A stretch of 64,000 bases of DNA, from assembly GCA_022829145.1 (NCBI GenBank), contig CM040746.1:15315790-15379789 (forward strand), written 5' to 3'. Shown here one piece after another: positions 58,765 through 64,000 of the stretch. A model generated the notes under the pieces. The model saw only the letters and a program-made list of their open reading frames with translations, ran no database searches and was not told the origin of the DNA. Every line of letters starts with the position of its first letter. Within the stretch, counting starts at the first letter, position 1. Source of the stretch: Albula goreensis. Its lineage: Eukaryota > Chordata > Actinopteri > Albuliformes > Albulidae. Made by a program: the position numbers and the translations under genes.

Positions 58765-61763
58765 GTGAATGCATTCTGGGACAAGGGAGGGAGTGACCTG
58801 CTTGGTTCCCCTGTGCCTTTGTTTGGGGTTTCTGGGACTGAATTCTGTGCTGTTGGCAGAGAATGAAAGGTGTGCTTGTTTTTAGAACATTCCTGGTCTT
58901 ATGGTTGGGGGATTGTGTTTTTGTGTTGAAAATATTTTGGTCTCCTGGGAGATAACTGATCCATTAGACTTTTTACAGAACTATGAATGTGACCTATCAG
59001 TGCAGGTTTTTGTGACAACTGTGGACCTGGTTGAATTAGTAATTTACGAGGTCTGTATGAGGGTGTGAATAAAGTGTCTTACACTATCTGATGCATTAGA
59101 ACACCATGCATTTTAAGGGGTCATGAATGTAGATTTGTTTATATCATTCTAGGGAGTGCCCACATTTCTTGACCTGACTGTTTAGCTTTGTTTGCTGCAT
59201 TCTGTTACAGTCAATCATACCATGAGAATTTCATGTTCTTACTTCTTATGACTCCAGCAATGTCTATCATTTAATTTCATTCTCAGACTCAATATAATAG
59301 CCTGAGACACATCCTTTCACTTTGACTCATGTTACCTGAGGTTCTTATGGCCAGCTTGAGAAACCTGTTTTTGACAAACGGAGCATCTTTCAGTAAGCTT
59401 CACATTGCCTGCCCCTGAATACCTCTTCCTCTGAACCCCAAAGCAAATCTTACATCTGTCATTTTGAAACCTTTGAAGAATTCCTATTCATATTCATCTT
59501 GCTGGATCAGATATTTACAGGAGCCAAGGTTAATCAGACCAGCCCAGAGGGGGGAGCAGAATGTACACATGTAGCAGATCCTTTGCAGATGGTAATGTAA
59601 TATATACCTCAGAGTCTGGACTCAGATTTCACACCAAGCTGGGGAGACTAAGTGAGACCTTTTGAAGTCACTTATCAAATTTCCCTTTTTTCTAGTGAGA
59701 AAATGAGCTGTTTTAATACAGGGGGAAAGTTTGGAGGGAGGAAAAGCAGGACAAGTTCTGTAAAGTTCTTTTTTCTTTTGAAAAGGTCAGCTTTCATTTT
59801 GAACAGATGTGAATCGATAAATGCAAAAGAAATATACAGTCACAAAATATCAGTGGTTTCTCCAGTGAAATGGTATGTAAAGTTATAATGGCCAGTAATG
59901 ATCAATTACTGGAGCACTGTAGGAATGGCAGGAGGTCTCCATACTGTCACACCTCTACACAAAGAAATGGGTTTCACTGACTGTAGGTGGGGAGTTGGAC
60001 GTGTGTGGTTCTGTCTGTAGGAGGATTGATGAGATGACAGCAAGCTGGGGGAAAATACAAACAGCTGGGAACTCTCAGTTTAGATTTGGGCTGTCAGCAA
60101 ACTTTCAGCAAGGATCCCAATGTTCTAGATGGGAGATGTACTGTCTGAAACCTCTGTAGCTGATTGGACTAGGCTAGTCTAGGCTGAGAGATGGGGACAA
60201 AGACTCTACCGTTGTGCATGAATGGACAAGTCTGAGGGAGAGGTGTGTCTCACTTGGCCTCTGATGTTGCTGTGACAAAGAAGAAAAGAGCCCTGTTTGA
60301 GACTTGCACCATTCAGGATGTCAAATAAAATGAAAAACAGTTTCCTCTAGATGGGCTCAGGACTACCCCCCAGATGTAAAACAGGTTGGATGACTTTCTC
60401 TTCCCTACCAAAAATGCTAACACAAACATACCTTTATACACGTGACCTTAGTATATTTCTGTTTTGATTTGACAGGGCAATTATTGGTGTTTTTTAAATC
60501 TATACAATAAATGCCAAATTAAGAGTAAGTATGATTAAGGAAACAGATAACCACCCCCAGCATATACTGTATATGGAAACCCAGGTTGAATGTCATAGAA
60601 AAATGATATTAGCAGTAGTATTGCTCTTGTGTGAAAGTTATATCAGTAGTTATATTCAGTATGTTTGCACAGCCTGGCCTTTTCCTGGAAACCTCACTGA
60701 CTCCGAGGCTAGGATTCTGTCAGCATTTGTTCTTAACTTTGGCTCACAATTAAATGCACGTTTTTATTTTTACATTCACTGGCACAGTCTAGTGAGTTCA
60801 CCAATAATTACAATTATCTCACCAAACTGTTTTTGTAGAGACAAAGCATAACACTCCTACTGGATTGTTAGTAAAGGTTAGGTGCAAACTGAATATTGAC
60901 TGAATATTGAGAATAATCTCCTTTACTCCTTATATAGCTTAGAAAATGGGTTGGAATGATTTGCAGCATCTCGAGCTGCTACAGATTGAGAAAATAGCTA
61001 ACGTATCAAGTCAATGCATACAAGTCTGACCAGAACATGTTCATAGTTTGTTATGGTATAAAACAAAAAGTTGATCCTGGACTGGTACACTTTTTCAGTT
61101 ACCTTAAACACACCTATGTGAACAAACTCTTTTTGTTTTCAGTCAGCAGATGTATAGGTGTAGGCAAAGCAGACTGTGATGCAGGTGATCTCAGTTTCTC
61201 CTGCTGTTTCCGGTGTTAATGGATGAATTGCCTGTAAGAATGCTGTGCAGACACATGTAGTACCTGTGATCCTTGTAAGCAAGTTGATAGTCCTAATAGG
61301 GGGATGTGTGAATATGACGCTAGCAGATGTGTACTCCTAACAGGTGGATGTTAAATGATGTTAAAGCAGTTAAGTATGTCTGATAAGGGAATGTGTTTTC
61401 TAGTGTGGCGTAGGTTGCTTCAGTCACTGTAAAAATGTACAACAGGTACAAGGTTTGTTTATTTTAATTAATTTGATTAAGCAAGTAATTCCTATGTGTT
61501 CAGTCTCATCTCTGTAAGGAGGTTCCTGTAAGAAGTAAACTGGTAATTTGATAAGTGATAAACACTCATTTAAGTGGGATAAACATGAGAGGATTTTCCA
61601 AAGCAAAGTTTGTTAGATTCTCAAAAGAGTGAGATCCTCTCTTGTGGCTGCTCCTGTTAGATATCAGTGCCTGTCTGCAACGTGCATCTCTGAGACTTTT
61701 GATTGCTCTGGGTCTCTTGATTTGTTCTCCCAGTGTTGGTTTAAAGAATTCACCGCATGGCTG

Positions 61764-61790
61764 CAGAGCCATACTAGTGGTATGGCTCTG
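61764..61790. repeat. Small perfect hairpin, 10-bp arms
   Basis: Arms cagagccata (61764-61773) and tatggctctg (61781-61790) around loop ctagtgg. It is not followed by a T run and lies in an intron. Confidence 0.8.
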
Positions 61791-63044
61791 AACAGAGGTG
61801 GAGTCAACATTAGCACAGAGAGCATTAGGTCATAACCACCTGATGAGAGCATGTTAGGAAGTGTGTTCATTTAGTTGACAGATGGGGTCCAACCTACAGA
61901 AACTCCACCCTCTATGGCTGTGACTATGACAATTACCCCACACCGTGCTCTTTATTCTACCATCGTGCCAGAATTTTGCTAGCATGATGTTTGTCCGCTT
62001 CAGAGAAGAAACAGTAAAGAACCTGCAAAATATTCAGTTTCTGTGATTATTTTGCTTGATGATGAAATCATCACTGCGTCATTTACCAATTAACTGAGGC
62101 CAGTGAAGGAATGGAAGTGCTGGCTCTGTGGTTGTGTCACATGGTTCTGACTCATATGCACAGTTACATAACTGCCCGCCTCTCATCTGCTGTAATGCTC
62201 ATTCCTCTTGGCTGAGCAGTTAACATCAGCAGCTACAATAATAGAATGCTGGCAGACTGATTTCTGTGGAGAGGCTCAGTAGAAAAAATGTCTCTGCCCT
62301 TAACATCTGACCTGCCCTGAGGCAAGTCCTTAGCACTTCATGGTATTTTTTCATATTTTTTGTTGTCCATCCTTGGGATGGGAGACTAAGTAATAGCAGA
62401 GTTATGCACTATGAAATGTGTGGAGGGCCTGATCATCCTCTTCTGCAGTTTACAGTAGAAACAGACCCATAAGACAGAGAGTGCAACAAGAGGCAGTGAC
62501 AGCAGTGTTAAACAGAAGGAGCAGCATGAGGCAGAGACCAGCATGAGACTGAGAGAGTGGAACGAGAGACATGTGAGATGAAGACGAGCATTAAAAAGAG
62601 AACAGTGTTACACAGAGAAAAGCAAGAGAAACAGAAATACTGAACCAAGCGTTGAGAGAAAGAGACAAGCAAAACAGTGCTTGTGTGGTGAAGTACAGAA
62701 CATTGATAGATGGGAATTCAAATGACCCTGTCATAGGTCATAGTGCCCTGGCTAATCGAGTGTTCTTGTTCTGAACGGCCTTGTTTCTGTTGCTTGTTGG
62801 AACAGCATCGCTGTGTTTGTCAGAAGTGGCTGATAGGCATTGGCATGCTCAAGCAAGAATAGCCAGTGTCTCCATGGTCATGGGTGTTTTGTGGAGTGGT
62901 ACCAAACAATTCTCATTTTGCTCTCACCAGTCTCCTCAGCTTGCTTGTTTGGGCTACTGTTTATATTGTTCTGAGTATTCTTCATTGCAGCATAAATGCC
63001 ACCGAATTAGTTTTGACCCAGTGTTTTCACACTGTAAAATGTAA

Positions 63045-63110
63045 CATGCCCTTGATGGGGATTTGAACCCAGAACCTTGAGTGATCTGAAGCCAATTCCA
63101 ATGGAAGAAA
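63045..63110 (-). mobile_element. Possible tRNA-derived SINE head
   Basis: On the minus strand a perfect box B word (ggttcaaatcc, 63069-63059) follows a box-A-like word (tggcttcagat, 63094-63084). The spacing of 25 bases is shorter than in a tRNA, so it is a degraded SINE at best. No tail was identified. Confidence 0.3.
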
Positions 63111-64000
63111 GACAGCGTCTTAAATAATGAGAGTTTAAATTTGGAAAAAAATGTGTACACGACAGTTGAAAATGATTGGGGAGATTTTTTTTTAATCTTA
63201 AATTTAGCATCATCTTGTATATTAGTTTCACTCGGGAGTTGCAGTAACTATGACCCAAAGTTCAAACAACACAAGTTGTCATGACCTTGCTTCTTGATTT
63301 GACTTGGAATCCTTAGGATCCTACAATGCATTGACCATGTACCAGTAGTCTGAAAGAATTCCTGTATTAAAGCCACAAAAGTGGTTGTACATTCGGGCAT
63401 GGATGAGGTCATGTTCTTACTAGACAGTCAGGTATCCCAGACCCTGTTGATTCCCTGCATTGATTGGCTGTGTGGCCACATATGGTGAGTTCCAGTGTTG
63501 TGAGACTCATTTTTATCCAATCGGATTAAAACCTTAGTAAGAGGACATGGACACATAAATGCAATCAAGGTGACCCATGTCATTTAAACAGTCATCCTCC
63601 TTGCCCTTAGAGGAAAAAGGGAGAAGAATATATTGAATCAGCTGTTGTATCTGTTTTGTCTGAATGACTCTTCTTGAGCACTACATTTGCTTTAATTCAG
63701 GACAGATATTATGCGAAGGGCCTGTCTTGTATATTCTGGTAGCCATTTTGTCACCCCTTCTCGGTCAATCCAACTTTCTAACCTTTATAATCAATTAAAA
63801 TTTTAATGGTTCAGAATACTTTTTTTTTTTTTTACCTGTTTCAGGGAGTGTTTTTCATGTAAACAGCTGAAGTAATGGCAATAGTATGTAATGTGATTTG
63901 AATGGTTACTATTGTTAGTAAATAAGTAAATTCTCAAAATGAGTAAAAACAACCATGTTGTTAATGAAGAGACGGATCCCATATTAGCAGATGAAAACAG

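Larger units (their letters stand above)
58765..64000 (+). other. sh3rf2: sh3rf2 intron 4, runs off the window
   Basis: Starts GTGAAT. About 5.2 kb without another recognisable sh3rf2 exon. It holds a small perfect hairpin (61764-61790), a possible SINE head on the minus strand near 63050-63110 and a poly(T) run at about 63819-63832. Purine-rich AGAG text occurs at about 62460-62680. Confidence 0.7.

Overview
The window is vertebrate nuclear DNA, most probably from a ray-finned fish. The evidence is intron-split genes with vertebrate-type products, dense (CA)n microsatellites, degraded LINE, SINE and hAT-type fragments, and introns far shorter than in mammals. I cannot name the species. No bacterial, viral or organellar gene organisation is seen, and most open frames in the window are chance ORFs in AT-rich non-coding DNA.

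Three protein-coding genes are supported by reading exons and joining them in phase. (1) kctd16, + strand, has coding exons at 9558-~10390 and 20921-21374. It encodes a GABA-B receptor auxiliary subunit of about 428 aa. (2) prelid2, - strand, has six coding exons between 42673 and 35026. It encodes a complete 175-aa PRELI/MSF1-domain protein. (3) sh3rf2, + strand, has its first four coding exons at 47300-47680, 52939-53208, 56247-56342 and 58495-58764. It encodes a RING plus SH3 ubiquitin ligase and runs off the right edge. The order and orientation kctd16(+) - prelid2(-) - sh3rf2(+) match human 5q31-32, except that GRXCR2, which lies between PRELID2 and SH3RF2 in human, was not found here. 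The three genes do not form a functional pathway; this is conserved linkage.

Layout: 1-9.5 kb is upstream DNA, with a CpG-retaining, TAGC/GTTAGC-rich block at about 1.9-4.4 kb that may be a promoter. 9.5-21.4 kb is kctd16; its intron carries a 90-bp foldback, a tRNA-like SINE head, a LINE 3' remnant, a CA/minisatellite composite and a 63-bp tandem repeat. 21.4-34.8 kb is the kctd16 3' UTR and intergenic DNA with long CA tracts. 34.8-42.7 kb is prelid2. 42.7-47.3 kb is the space between prelid2 and sh3rf2. 47.3-64 kb is sh3rf2, with a hAT-type MITE and a 136-bp foldback in intron 1.

The most notable gene-level observations are splice boundaries. Two introns (sh3rf2 intron 1 and prelid2 intron 4) read best as GC-AG. 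The kctd16 junction does not keep frame with its strongest-looking GT donor and the homology-supported acceptor. I found no convincing new biological system; the less explained items are two long intronic hairpins, a 43-codon small ORF upstream of sh3rf2 and a cryptic 52-nt exon-like segment.
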